A program made the translations under genes and the position numbers. This document shows positions 8,761 through 18,042 of a stretch of 64,000 bases of DNA, piece by piece. This DNA comes from JABDMD01 sp965203475 (lineage in GTDB: Bacteria; Pseudomonadota; Gammaproteobacteria; UBA4575). Within the stretch, counting starts at the first letter, position 1. The number at the start of each line of letters is the position of its first letter. The DNA lies in the NCBI GenBank assembly GCA_965203475.1, contig OZ241890.1:806001-870000 (forward strand). The letters run 5' to 3'. Below the pieces are notes generated by a model that ran no database searches, was not told the DNA's origin, and was given only the letters and a program-made list of their open reading frames with translations.

Positions 8761-9654
8761 TTAAAGAGACTTAAAATGGATCAGATCGTTTCGATCTTCT
8801 TCCATAATTGTTTTGCCTAAACTAATTTTTCCATCTCCCCATAATGGAAAATCTTCACGCCGTAGATAAATACTTCTACCATCATCGGTAAGAATATATG
8901 TTCCATTTGTACTTTGATCTTTTATTAGAAATTTTCCACGTCGATATTCAATAGTTGCGTGTTGACGTGATACTAAGTCGCCTTCAATGATGATACTACA
9001 ATCTTTATCACGTCCAATGGTTAATGCAGGCATATTGGCTAGCAAAGCTAATTCGGTTTCCATAAAAGAAAGTTGTAACTTTGATGACTTCATTTTTTCT
9101 AATGAAGTGGTGCCGGATAAAATTTGTGTAGAAGCTTCACCCTCCCATAAAATTTCATAGATTACGGTTTCTTCTTGGCGGCCTTTAATTCTGGATGTGT
9201 CATAGCGACGGGTAAAATGACTAATTTCAGGAGGAATGTGAGACACCATAGCATCGGTTGCTATAATTTGTCCGCCTTTAGCAATATCACGCATTGCCGC
9301 TGCAACATTTACTGAGTCTCCATATAGGTCTGTAGCTTCAATGATTGCAGATCCATAATGCATACCGATGCGCAGAGAAAGTTGCATTCCATTAGGATCG
9401 ACTGTTTCTTTGGCAATTTCTTGTAATTTATAAGCTGCATGAAAAGCAAGTTCTGGGTCTAGCATGTAACAAAGAATTTCATCGCCAATAAATTTAACAA
9501 CCGTGCCTTTATGGCGTTTGATAACTTCGGATAATCGTATAAGGCAACGCGCAATACTATCTTGCGCTATGGTGTCCCCATATTCTTGATACAATCGCGT
9601 GCTTCCTGCGATGTCCACAAACATGATGGTAATGTCTTTACTCTCTTTGGGCAT
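8761..9654 (-). CDS. Class III nucleotide cyclase-homology domain fused to FHA domain
   Basis: A 297-residue cytoplasmic protein. Residues about 5-175 are a class III adenylate/guanylate cyclase catalytic domain. Both metal-binding Asp motifs are seen (IMFVDIAGSTRL and KFIGDEILCYM), and so is the YGDSVNVAA strand. Residues about 205-285 are a forkhead-associated phosphothreonine-binding domain (TIGRDKDC, LVSRQHA, DQSTNGTYI). The transition-state Arg normally in VN-x-AAR is Ala here (VNVAAAMRDIA), with Arg two residues later, so activity is uncertain. It is the last gene of the operon led by a Ser/Thr kinase, the likely source of the phosphothreonine read by FHA. Confidence 0.85.
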   Translation of the reverse strand: MPKESKDITIMFVDIAGSTRLYQEYGDTIAQDSIARCLIRLSEVIKRHKGTVVKFIGDEILCYMLDPELAFHAAYKLQEIAKETVDPNGMQLSLRIGMHYGSAIIEATDLYGDSVNVAAAMRDIAKGGQIIATDAMVSHIPPEISHFTRRYDTSRIKGRQEETVIYEILWEGEASTQILSGTTSLEKMKSSKLQLSFMETELALLANMPALTIGRDKDCSIIIEGDLVSRQHATIEYRRGKFLIKDQSTNGTYILTDDGRSIYLRREDFPLWGDGKISLGKTIMEEDRNDLIHFKSL

Positions 9655-9656
9655 TG

Positions 9657-10307
9657 CTAGTATTTTTCTTCCAGTGAGAGTACTTGCCCTTCATTAATCA
9701 TTTTTAGTCTCCCTAAAAATGACATGCCTAACAAAGGTTTTGTAGGATTACTACCTTCTAAAATTACCGCATTGATATTTCTCAACACAATGTCACCCAC
9801 CTTTACCCGGTCTAAATTCATTGAATAGGCATGCTCAGTGCCCGAGGCCGTTGATACAAAAGTATCTTCGCCTTTTAATTTATATTCTAATCCTAATCTG
9901 CGTGCAGTTTCAGAATTTATTGCGATCGAAGTAGCACCAGTATCTACTATAAAATCAACGGTATAACCATTTATAGAGCCAGTAGTTTTAAACACTCCAT
10001 AGCTATCTTTATATATGAGCACCTTTTTTTTCACTTGTTTTTGATAAGAGGCTTTAACTCGATTACCAAGGGTGTACTTATTTCGCTTACCATCTATTTC
10101 CAATTCGGCATATTTACTAGTGGCTGAAATTAATTTCACGCCTAAAACTCCTGGTCCTCCCACTTTTAGTAGGTGTTGCTGCTCATCAATATTGATCATG
10201 GCTTTGTCTTTAAATAATGCAACTACTTCAATATTATTAATTGCGTGTGTAGCCCCTATAGCTAAACATAGTGTCAGCAGTAACAACTTATAGGGTAAAA
10301 ATTGCAT
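9657..10307 (-). CDS. Exported retropepsin-like aspartyl protease (TIGR02281-type)
   Basis: A protein of about 216 residues with an N-terminal signal peptide or anchor (LLLLTLCLAIGATHA). Its single retropepsin-type domain has the active-site motif VDFIVDTGATSIAI near residue 125, matching the clan AA family TIGR02281. The second-half motif KPLLGMSFLGRL is also visible. Such enzymes act as dimers, and the substrate is unknown. I prefer the ATG at 10307, while a GTG at 10319 would add four residues. It sits two bases from the downstream cyclase/FHA gene, between that and the PilT-type ATPases, which places it in the same transcription unit. Confidence 0.82.
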   Translation of the reverse strand: MQFLPYKLLLLTLCLAIGATHAINNIEVVALFKDKAMINIDEQQHLLKVGGPGVLGVKLISATSKYAELEIDGKRNKYTLGNRVKASYQKQVKKKVLIYKDSYGVFKTTGSINGYTVDFIVDTGATSIAINSETARRLGLEYKLKGEDTFVSTASGTEHAYSMNLDRVKVGDIVLRNINAVILEGSNPTKPLLGMSFLGRLKMINEGQVLSLEEKY

Positions 10308-10324
10308 ATATAAAATCACTTACA

Positions 10325-11398
10325 TTAGGCCTGAGTCGCGGTTTTCTTAATGGCTTCGGTGAATTGACCTTTATCATTTGCAGCTTCGAAGGCTACTTCA
10401 GGAGTAATTAAATCTTCGTTGAGTAATTTTTTGATAGCAGAGTCCATGGACTGCATCCCAAAGGATGCTCCACTTTGAATTGAATTACCGATTTGATCGG
10501 TTTTTCCTTCGCGAATGATATTGGACACTGCTGGTGTGTTAATCATGACTTCTATCGCTGCAACACGGCCTGAATTGTCTTTTTTCTTTAGCAGTGCCTG
10601 TGATACCACAGCACGTAATGACGTCGACAGCATGGTACGAATTTGGTCTTGTTTGTTGGTTGGGAAGGCATTTATTACGCGATCTACTGTCGAAGCTGCA
10701 CTATTGGTATGTAAGGTGCCTAAAACTAAAATGCCTGTTTCTGCAGCGGTTACCGCAAGGCTCATTGTTTCAAGATCACGCATCTCGCCTACAAGAATTA
10801 CATTGGGATCTTCACGCAAAGCTGAATGTAATGCACTCGCAAATGTTTTTGTATGTTCACCAACTTCTCGTTGACTGATCAAGCAATTTTTTTGTTCGTG
10901 TACGAATTCGACCGGATCTTCAATTGTTAAAATATGACCCTTAATACTATTATTTATTGAATCAACCATGGCAGACAAAGTGGTAGATTTACCTGAACCA
11001 GTTTTACCTGTAACTAAAATCATGCCTGCTTTTTGTTTGCAGATACTGTGCAAGATTTCTGGAAGATTTAATTCTTCTAATGTGGCAGTTTCTGCAGGGA
11101 TTGAACGAAAAATTGCACCGACTCCATTGAGATGTCTGAAAGAATTTACCCTAAAGCGACCAGTACCTTCTATGCTATAAGCAAAATCTGCATTGTCGTC
11201 TTTTTCAAATGTATTTTTAGCACGCAAAGGCATGAGATTCATGATGGGTTCTAACATGTCTTTGGTAGGAATCGGCTCATCTGATATGGCCTCTAAATCA
11301 CCATAGACTCGCATTCTAGGAGGGTCACCGGATAATAAATGTAAGTCAGAGCCACCACGTGCAACTAACATTTCCAACATTGTATCGATTTCAACCAT
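10325..11398 (-). CDS. PilT/PilU-family type IV pilus retraction ATPase (copy 1)
   Basis: A 357-residue cytoplasmic hexameric ATPase of the PilT family that drives pilus retraction. Seen in order: the N-terminal PAS-like domain with GGSDLHLLSGDPPRMRV, Walker A GKTGSGKST, the Asp box TIEDPVEFVH, Walker B REDPNVILVGEMRD, and the His box GTLHTNSAASTVDR. The AIRNLIR-like motif appears as PAVSNIIREGKTDQI. It is close to canonical PilT, but a second homologue lies immediately upstream, so which is PilT and which PilU cannot be settled by eye. Confidence 0.9.
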   Translation of the reverse strand: MVEIDTMLEMLVARGGSDLHLLSGDPPRMRVYGDLEAISDEPIPTKDMLEPIMNLMPLRAKNTFEKDDNADFAYSIEGTGRFRVNSFRHLNGVGAIFRSIPAETATLEELNLPEILHSICKQKAGMILVTGKTGSGKSTTLSAMVDSINNSIKGHILTIEDPVEFVHEQKNCLISQREVGEHTKTFASALHSALREDPNVILVGEMRDLETMSLAVTAAETGILVLGTLHTNSAASTVDRVINAFPTNKQDQIRTMLSTSLRAVVSQALLKKKDNSGRVAAIEVMINTPAVSNIIREGKTDQIGNSIQSGASFGMQSMDSAIKKLLNEDLITPEVAFEAANDKGQFTEAIKKTATQA

Positions 11399-11403
11399 AA
11401 TTT

Positions 11404-12489
11404 TTATTTGCCTGCTTCCGGAATAAGTGATGGATCAGTAACAAAACGCTGAAACATTTTTTTATCATTTGCATGTAAATAAGCATCATCAGGATCAATT
11501 TCTTTAGCTTGTACTGCGTTGAGTAAGGCTTGATCTTTTAATTGCATACCGATGGCGCTCCCTGTTTGAATTTGATTGGGGATCTGGAAATTTTTATCCG
11601 TCATAATTAAATTAGAAATTGCATTATTCATTATCATAATCTCTACAATAGCTCGACGCCCTCGACCATCAATTGTTTTCACTAACTCTTGTGTTATGAC
11701 AGCGTGTAAGTTTTGTGATAAGAAAATTTTACCTTGACCTTGTTGTTCAGCAGGTAGCGCATCAATAATACGGTCAATAGATTTAGTTGCAGATGTTGTA
11801 TGTAAAGTACCAAATACCAAATGCCCGGTTTCTGCTGCCAGCATGGCCATACTTATCGTTTCAGAATCACGCATCTCGCCTACTAGAATAATGTCAGGAT
11901 CTTGACGTAATGAAGCTCGTAATCCATCGGAAAAGCTATTCAAATGAGTGCCTACTTCACGTTGAATCACTTGTGATTTTTTGCTGGGATGAATGAATTC
12001 GATTGGGTCTTCTACAGTAATAATGTTTTCTTTGCGCGTTTTGTTAATGTGATTAATAAGTGATGCAAGTGTTGTTGATTTACCAGTTCCGGTAGACCCA
12101 GTCACTAACACCATGCCTTGTTTAAAATCAGCAAATGTTTTAATTACAGGTGGTAATTTTAGTGATTCAAAATCTGGAATCTCAGTAGGAATATGTCTAA
12201 ATGTCGCACCTATACCTGTTGCCTTGCGAAAAAGGTTTACCCTAAATCTTCCCACACCATCTGACATATACGAAAAGTCTAAATCATCCCCTTTACGAAA
12301 TTTTTCTTTTTGTGACTTACTTAAAATTTCGCTCATGTATCCTTCTAACTCAGTGTCTCCTAGATCTCTGAATTTAATTGGCACTAAATCACCATACATA
12401 CGGAACATAGGCGGTACACCTACAGCTAAATGTATGTCTGAACAGCTTTGTTCTCGACCTAATTTTAAAAACGCATCTACTCTTGCCAT
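11404..12489 (-). CDS. PilT/PilU-family type IV pilus retraction ATPase (copy 2)
   Basis: A 361-residue PilT-family ATPase encoded five bases upstream of the first copy. Motifs: SCSDIHLAVGVPPMFRM, Walker A GSTGTGKST, Asp box TVEDPIEFIH, Walker B RQDPDIILVGEMRDSET and His box GTLHTTSATKSIDR. The AIRNLIR-equivalent reads AISNLIMTDKNFQI and lacks the Arg, which is more PilU-like. The two ATPases differ clearly, so this is an old duplication. The tandem lies directly after the HEAT-kinase gene rather than next to yggS as in many gammaproteobacteria. Confidence 0.9.
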   Translation of the reverse strand: MARVDAFLKLGREQSCSDIHLAVGVPPMFRMYGDLVPIKFRDLGDTELEGYMSEILSKSQKEKFRKGDDLDFSYMSDGVGRFRVNLFRKATGIGATFRHIPTEIPDFESLKLPPVIKTFADFKQGMVLVTGSTGTGKSTTLASLINHINKTRKENIITVEDPIEFIHPSKKSQVIQREVGTHLNSFSDGLRASLRQDPDIILVGEMRDSETISMAMLAAETGHLVFGTLHTTSATKSIDRIIDALPAEQQGQGKIFLSQNLHAVITQELVKTIDGRGRRAIVEIMIMNNAISNLIMTDKNFQIPNQIQTGSAIGMQLKDQALLNAVQAKEIDPDDAYLHANDKKMFQRFVTDPSLIPEAGK

Positions 12490-12507
12490 AGTACTTGCTG
12501 ATTAAAT

Positions 12508-14889
12508 TTATAAATTACTGAGTGCATTTTTTACTTCAGTCATAGTTTGGAAACGGTGCTCCGGTTTTACGCTCATACTTTTTGAAACCAAATCACTTAA
12601 CTCTTGTGATACTTCTTCATTCTTCTCATTTACTCTTGCAGCTTTTCCCTGTACATGCTGGTACATGATGGACATGCTATCTTTACCTGAATAAGGTGGT
12701 CTTCCCGTTAGCATTTCGTACATTATTGCGCCTAAGCTGTAAATGTCAGTACGTTCATCTACTTCTTTACCTAATACTTGTTCAGGTGCCATGTATGTGG
12801 GTGTTCCAACAAGCAATCCAGTTTTAGTTAGTTTTGTATCAGTAGACTGAGTTGCGGCAGCGACACCAAAGTCTACAATTTTCACAACATCGTTTTCATC
12901 AATCAAAATATTATTTGGTTTTAAATCACGATGCACAACATTAGCGGTATGCGCACTTTCCATCCCACTGCAAACATCTAATGCGAATTGTTTAGCGCGG
13001 TTAATTTCCATTGGTGTTTTGTCCTTAACTTCTGCACTCAATGTATGGCTTCTAAAATATTCCATTGAGATTGCATGTGCTTTTCCAAACGAAACCATGT
13101 CGTAAATACGAATCACATTTGGATGAGTGATTTTTCTTGCAAAGCGTAATTCATAGATAAATCGCTTGATAATACTTTCATCTGTTACAAATTGAGTGTT
13201 GAGAAATTTAAGAATAATTTCTTCACTGATCATTGTGTCTTCGACTAGGAATACGGAACCAAAGGCACCTTTACCTATTTTCTTAATATAACGATAACGA
13301 TCTGCAAGCATGTCATCCGGCTGTAATTCATCAGGATTAATTGTTTTAGTTTCAATTTGTGCATTATTACGAACAACTTTACCAGGCATAGTAATCGTTC
13401 CTTCGTCATCGTCATCTGTATCTCTTTTGTCTTTAAACACCTCAACTGTGGAGCTTTCGGGTTCTTGCTCAACAATGCAATTAATTGCCTCTTGCCCTAA
13501 TTCTTGAATTTCCTCGGGTTGATCTACAATGGCTTTGTCGATCGCCTTCACAACTACTTCAACATGTTCTTCTGGTGTAATCACCTTGAGCGTATTTATC
13601 GCTTCTTTTATTACATTATCTGAGTCAGATTTAAGTTGAGCTAACGAAATTTTTAACGCTTCTTCGGCTTTTAAAGTGGCAAATGCTTTTAACAAAACCA
13701 CTGTCATTGCAGTGTTGTCATTATTATTACTTAGAAGTTTTATTAAAATTGGCACACACTTTTTGTTGCCTAACTCAGCAAGCCCATCAATAGCTCGTTC
13801 CCGCACCCACCAATCATTATCATCGAGTGATTTTACTAAAGCATCAAATGTGCTTTCGTCTTTAGTAGCATTGATAATTTCAATTGCAGAACGACGAATG
13901 AATTCATCATCATCTTTAATCAAATGAATTACAGCTTGCACTACTCTTTTACCACCAATTTTTCCTAATGCATCTGCCGCACGACTTCTTACCCACCAGT
14001 CTTCATCTCGAATAGCATTGAAAAGATCTTTAACAGACTCTTTGCTAGCAATTTCATTTAACACCTCTACTGCAGCTCTACGCGTATATTCAGATTCATC
14101 TTTCAAATGTGGAATTAAATACAAAACAGTCTTTGGGTGATTAATTTTTACAATCGCTTCAATTGCTTTATTTTGAACATTAAAATCAGGATCATTTATT
14201 AATTTACAAAGATCTTCGACTTCCATTACCTTGTTAGAACTAGATAGCCCTTCTAAAGCTGCAAGTCGAACTGATTTATTTTCATCTGATAAAAGTTTGC
14301 TTAAAGATTCATTGACAATTGGTGTATCAAATTTAGACATAACTTTTGTAATGTAAGTTCTAACTATTGGATCTTTTGTGTCTGCTCGATTTACCAATTC
14401 GGGCACAATTGTATCTGTAGCAATTTTTTCTAATAATTTGAACAATGCTGCTTGGTCGTTATGTTCCAACTTGTAGGCATAACGTAAAATTTTAGAACCG
14501 TTTACTTTTTGCCGATGTGCCGTAAGCAATGTAATTAACATTGGTTTAGAAGCATTTTGATTTTCAAATAAATCAATAAATCTGTTGGGATCTAAGGTAG
14601 GCGATTTAGATAGCGCCGCAAGCACACCATCACGAACAAAATTACTTTGATGGGAAAATAGCGGTTTGAAATATTCGGTGTTTTCGTTAGTCGCGAAGTC
14701 ACTCAAGATTCGAATGATTTGTGATGACTCGTGTTTGTTAGAAGTATCTAAACGCTCTGCAAGCTTTGGAATGGCAGATTTTGCCATTTTCAATAATTTG
14801 TTGACGCCTTTATCGTAATCAGGACCTGATTCTTTTTTTAGTACCTGATCAATTAATCCGTCTACTCGGATTGTGCCTAAAACACCCAT
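12508..14889 (-). CDS. HEAT-repeat protein with C-terminal Ser/Thr protein kinase
   Basis: A 793-residue cytoplasmic protein. Residues about 20-480 are HEAT-type helical repeats of about 31 residues, several containing D-WWVR-RA-DALG or close variants. An acidic linker (DTDDDDEGTITMP) follows. Residues about 530-790 form a Hanks-type kinase with the Gly loop GKGAFGSV, catalytic Lys in IILKFL, HRDLKPNNIL, DFGVA and APEQVLG, and activation-loop Thr residues. No membrane segment is seen. It is the first gene of a five-gene minus-strand set with two pilus ATPases, a protease and an FHA protein. I infer control of pilus motors by phosphorylation and FHA recognition. Confidence 0.88.
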   Translation of the reverse strand: MGVLGTIRVDGLIDQVLKKESGPDYDKGVNKLLKMAKSAIPKLAERLDTSNKHESSQIIRILSDFATNENTEYFKPLFSHQSNFVRDGVLAALSKSPTLDPNRFIDLFENQNASKPMLITLLTAHRQKVNGSKILRYAYKLEHNDQAALFKLLEKIATDTIVPELVNRADTKDPIVRTYITKVMSKFDTPIVNESLSKLLSDENKSVRLAALEGLSSSNKVMEVEDLCKLINDPDFNVQNKAIEAIVKINHPKTVLYLIPHLKDESEYTRRAAVEVLNEIASKESVKDLFNAIRDEDWWVRSRAADALGKIGGKRVVQAVIHLIKDDDEFIRRSAIEIINATKDESTFDALVKSLDDNDWWVRERAIDGLAELGNKKCVPILIKLLSNNNDNTAMTVVLLKAFATLKAEEALKISLAQLKSDSDNVIKEAINTLKVITPEEHVEVVVKAIDKAIVDQPEEIQELGQEAINCIVEQEPESSTVEVFKDKRDTDDDDEGTITMPGKVVRNNAQIETKTINPDELQPDDMLADRYRYIKKIGKGAFGSVFLVEDTMISEEIILKFLNTQFVTDESIIKRFIYELRFARKITHPNVIRIYDMVSFGKAHAISMEYFRSHTLSAEVKDKTPMEINRAKQFALDVCSGMESAHTANVVHRDLKPNNILIDENDVVKIVDFGVAAATQSTDTKLTKTGLLVGTPTYMAPEQVLGKEVDERTDIYSLGAIMYEMLTGRPPYSGKDSMSIMYQHVQGKAARVNEKNEEVSQELSDLVSKSMSVKPEHRFQTMTEVKNALSNL

Positions 14890-15054
14890 CTATTTATTTT
14901 CAGAACTTTTGTTTTATGATCGTAATTAGTACGTCGTGAAAAGGCCGATTTTCAGCTGATATCCAGCTTGGCAAATCTGCCATATCTCACTGATATTTAA
15001 TAGTATATTGGATAACTGAACCAGTTTACCTTGGTCCGCGTAAGAGGTCATGAG

Positions 15055-15546
15055 TTAGATAAATTGGGCCGACCAAATCACAATATGTAAGGACAGTAGG
15101 GCGTAAATTCCAGCCACTAAATCGTCCAACATTATACCTAAGCCGCCTTTAACCGCTTGGTCTGCAAAAGATACCGGCCAGGGTTTCCAGATATCAAATA
15201 ATCGAAATAGAACAAAACCCAATAAGACCCAGTACCAGGTATAAGGCACCCAGACCATAGTGATTAAAAAACCTACAATTTCATCAATTACAATGCCAGG
15301 ATGATCATGTTGCTTCAATGCACGAGAGGTATATGCCGAACTCCACCAACCTGCAATAAACAAAATTGCAACAAGAATTAAATACTGCACTATTGGCAGA
15401 GAGGACATCAAAATATAGATCGGGACAGCAAGTAAAGTGCCCATCGTGCCAGGTGCTACTGGTAGTAATCCACTACCTAATCCAAATGAAAATAAATGAA
15501 TTGGATTTTGCAACACTTGATTGGATAAGTTTTTTGACATGTTCAA
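15055..15546 (-). CDS. pgpA: Phosphatidylglycerophosphatase A
   Basis: An inner-membrane enzyme that dephosphorylates phosphatidylglycerol phosphate. It has 163 residues and several hydrophobic helices. The family motifs are seen: FGFGSGLLPVAPGTMGTL-like (here FGLGSGLLPVAPGTMGTL), HDHPGIVIDEIVGFLI with the catalytic Asp-Glu, and the C-terminal GGLGIMLDDLVAGIYA. It follows thiL with no gap, which is the usual gammaproteobacterial thiL-pgpA pairing. Confidence 0.95.
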   Translation of the reverse strand: MNMSKNLSNQVLQNPIHLFSFGLGSGLLPVAPGTMGTLLAVPIYILMSSLPIVQYLILVAILFIAGWWSSAYTSRALKQHDHPGIVIDEIVGFLITMVWVPYTWYWVLLGFVLFRLFDIWKPWPVSFADQAVKGGLGIMLDDLVAGIYALLSLHIVIWSAQFI

Positions 15547-16515
15547 TCACTCAAAATGATCAAAGCCGATTGATTCTGGAAGTTCAATTGGTTTTCCATG
15601 GTGAAAAATTGTTAGCTTATTGCCCTGCATAATTTTGCCAATCTTGGTAATCCTACATCCCGATTGTTCGCTCAATGCAAAAATTTCATCGGAGACTGCC
15701 CGATTGGCCGTAAATAATAATTCATAGTCTTCACCTCCTGTTAACGGAAAGGACCAATCCTCCGTTTTGCTAACATAGGCATTGAGTTCATTTGATAATG
15801 GAATAGCTTCGAGATAAAGTTCCGCCCCTGCTTGGCTTGCTTTCAATATTCTTTGTAAATCAATAAGTAAGCCATCGGAAATATCGATAACAGCACTGGC
15901 AAACCCTACAAGTTTTTGTCCTATCGTTACCCTAGGTTCGGGTGTATATAGTTGAGATAGGAAATAATCTTGTGCTTCTTGGGTAAAAACAAATGTTTGT
16001 TTTTTGTTTGATACATGTAGACCCATGGCCGCATCTCCAAGGGTTCCTGTTACAAATATATTTTGTTCTGAATGGGCGCCACTTCTTAATAATAGTTTGC
16101 TTGAAATAGTTCTTCCAACTAGTTGAATTGTAATAGATAATGGGCCTCTTACTAAGTCCCCACCAATAATTTTTACATTTTGTGTGTCCGCCAGTCTGAA
16201 GAGCCCATCCGAAAATTGCTTCAACCAGGTGTGATCGATTTCAGGAAGAGATAAATTGATCGTGGCCCATAAAGGAATGGATCCCATTGCTGCGATATCA
16301 CTTAAATTGACGGCGAGCGCTTTATGTCCTAAATCATATGGACTCATGTTTTCTTGAAAATGAATCATCGCATTCAACGTATCGGTTGTAATAATTAATT
16401 CTGAATCCACAGGAGGCTGTACCACTGCAGCATCGTCACCGATTCCAATCTTTACTTGGTGTTCACCTGAAAGGTGTCTTGAGAAATATTTGGAAATTAT
16501 TTCTTCTTCTGACAA
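15547..16515 (-). CDS. thiL: Thiamine-monophosphate kinase
   Basis: Phosphorylates thiamine monophosphate to thiamine pyrophosphate, using ATP. It has 322 residues. The AIRS-like fold shows IGIGDDAAVV and ITTDTL in the N-terminal half, KALAVNLSDIAAMGSIP, GGDLVRGPLSI, and a C-terminal AVIDISDGLLIDL and GGEDYELLF. Length is normal. It is preceded by nusB and directly followed by pgpA. Confidence 0.96.
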   Translation of the reverse strand: MSEEEIISKYFSRHLSGEHQVKIGIGDDAAVVQPPVDSELIITTDTLNAMIHFQENMSPYDLGHKALAVNLSDIAAMGSIPLWATINLSLPEIDHTWLKQFSDGLFRLADTQNVKIIGGDLVRGPLSITIQLVGRTISSKLLLRSGAHSEQNIFVTGTLGDAAMGLHVSNKKQTFVFTQEAQDYFLSQLYTPEPRVTIGQKLVGFASAVIDISDGLLIDLQRILKASQAGAELYLEAIPLSNELNAYVSKTEDWSFPLTGGEDYELLFTANRAVSDEIFALSEQSGCRITKIGKIMQGNKLTIFHHGKPIELPESIGFDHFE

Positions 16516-16527
16516 GGAGATTAGCCC

Positions 16528-16959
16528 TTATAGGGAGGTATTATTAATTTTGTTTTGAGCAATTTTATCTAAAATTGCATTGATAAATGTATATCCTGCT
16601 TCTGATCCAAATTTTTTACAAAGATTTGTGGCTTCAGATATAACAACTTTATATGGAGTCTCTGGCATATGAAGTAGCTCATAAGTTGCCAATAATAAAA
16701 TAGACTTTTCAATTGGGTCTATCTGTTCTGTAGGAGTTTCGGTGTAATTTGAAATTTCTTGAATTAATTTATTATATTGTTTGATCGATTCACTCAGTAA
16801 TTCTACAAAATATTCTGTATCAACTTTGTCCCAATTTTCATCTTCTAAATATTGAGATAACAACTCATCAATTGAGTGATCTGCGAGTTGCCATTGATAG
16901 AGGGCTTGTAATACAAGTCTTCTAGACCAGTGTCGTTGTTGAGGAATTGTTGCTTCCAC
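16528..16959 (-). CDS. nusB: Transcription antitermination factor NusB
   Basis: An all-helical factor that, with S10/NusE, binds boxA RNA during rRNA antitermination. It has 143 residues. Typical segments: SRRLVLQALYQWQL, ILLLATYELLHMPETPYKVV and EATNLCKKFGSEAGYTFINA followed by ILDKIA. Its ATG follows directly on the ribH stop, as in the conserved ribH-nusB arrangement. Confidence 0.96.
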   Translation of the reverse strand: MEATIPQQRHWSRRLVLQALYQWQLADHSIDELLSQYLEDENWDKVDTEYFVELLSESIKQYNKLIQEISNYTETPTEQIDPIEKSILLLATYELLHMPETPYKVVISEATNLCKKFGSEAGYTFINAILDKIAQNKINNTSL

Positions 16960-17442
16960 TTATGTCTTGAAAGTATTCAAAACATTTACCATCTCCAAAA
17001 TACATAAAGCAGCATCGTGTCCTTTATTATTTTCAATTTTACTGGTCGATGATCGTTTTTCGGCTTGTTTTAAGGTATCAGTTGTCAACACCCCAAAAGC
17101 GATTGGAATCAGAGTTTCGAGAGCAGCCATTTGTATTCCATCTGTAGCCCCTCGGCATACATAATCAAAATGGGGAGTATCGCCTCGAATGACACACCCG
17201 AGAGCGATTATTCCGTCAAAGAAGCCAGAGTTTGCCATTGTTTTGCAGGTGATGGGTAACTCGAATGCTCCAGGCACATAAATATCAATAATCTCATTTT
17301 CATTAACGTTGTTGTCAATCAGTGTTTGATAGGCAGCTTCAAACATGGACTCAACAATTTTCCCATTAAAACGTGAGCAAACAATGCCTACACGCATGTC
17401 AGTCCCATCGTAATTTGCTCCAGCGGTGTAGCTATGTTCCAT
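16960..17442 (-). CDS. ribH: 6,7-dimethyl-8-ribityllumazine synthase
   Basis: Catalyses the penultimate riboflavin step, condensing the pyrimidine product with 3,4-dihydroxybutanone phosphate, as a large capsid-like oligomer. About 160 residues are encoded from the ATG at 17442. Family motifs are visible: VCSRFNGKIVESM, VPGAFELPI and the active-site loop GCVIRGDTPHFDYV. A further in-frame ATG at 17472 would lengthen the overlap with the upstream gene to 41 bases. The shorter start, overlapping 11 bases, is more likely. Confidence 0.94.
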   Translation of the reverse strand: MEHSYTAGANYDGTDMRVGIVCSRFNGKIVESMFEAAYQTLIDNNVNENEIIDIYVPGAFELPITCKTMANSGFFDGIIALGCVIRGDTPHFDYVCRGATDGIQMAALETLIPIAFGVLTTDTLKQAEKRSSTSKIENNKGHDAALCILEMVNVLNTFKT

Positions 17443-18040
17443 AGGCTTTATTGATTTTGTGCAAATTTTCAAGATACCGAGCTAGTAAATCGACCTCAAT
17501 ATTCACTTTATCCTTAATGTTTAAATTGGATAATGTTGTAGTTTTACGTGTATGAGGAATTATCGTTACACTAAATTTTAGATCGTCTACTTCGTTAATG
17601 GTAAGGCTGACGCCATTTACGCAAACTGATCCTTTTGGTGCAATAAATTTTCGAATTGAATCGTCTATTGAAAACCACAAAACAGACTCATGACTTTGAT
17701 CGTCTTTTTCAACAAGAGTGCCAAGAGAATCAATATGTCCGCTAACAAAATGCCCCCCCATACGTGTAGATGGAGTTACTGCACGTTCAAGATTTACAGA
17801 TGTGTCAAATTTTGATTGGCCGAGTGTTGTGCAATCTCTTGTCTCTCGAGACACATCTACAGAAAATGAAGCTTTAGCAATGGAATGAGCTGTTAAACAT
17901 ATTCCGCTTACTGAAACACTGTCTCCGGTTTGTATTTCACTAACAAAATCTGACTCTACTAATATTTTGTAGCGATGAATATCATTTTCTTTAGATAACA
18001 ATTCCAAAGTACCAGTGGTTTCTACTATTCCAGTAAACAT
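17432..18040 (-). CDS. ribE: Riboflavin synthase alpha subunit
   Basis: Dismutates two lumazine molecules to riboflavin. The 202 residues comprise two lumazine-binding repeats: the first begins MFTGIVETTGTLELL and the second around GGHFVSGHIDSLGTL. The residues VSGICLTAHS and VCVNGVSLTINEVD mark equivalent positions in each repeat. It overlaps the start of ribH, and two bases separate it from the HslV-like gene upstream. Confidence 0.95.
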   Translation of the reverse strand: MFTGIVETTGTLELLSKENDIHRYKILVESDFVSEIQTGDSVSVSGICLTAHSIAKASFSVDVSRETRDCTTLGQSKFDTSVNLERAVTPSTRMGGHFVSGHIDSLGTLVEKDDQSHESVLWFSIDDSIRKFIAPKGSVCVNGVSLTINEVDDLKFSVTIIPHTRKTTTLSNLNIKDKVNIEVDLLARYLENLHKINKAYGT

Positions 18041-18042
18041 GT

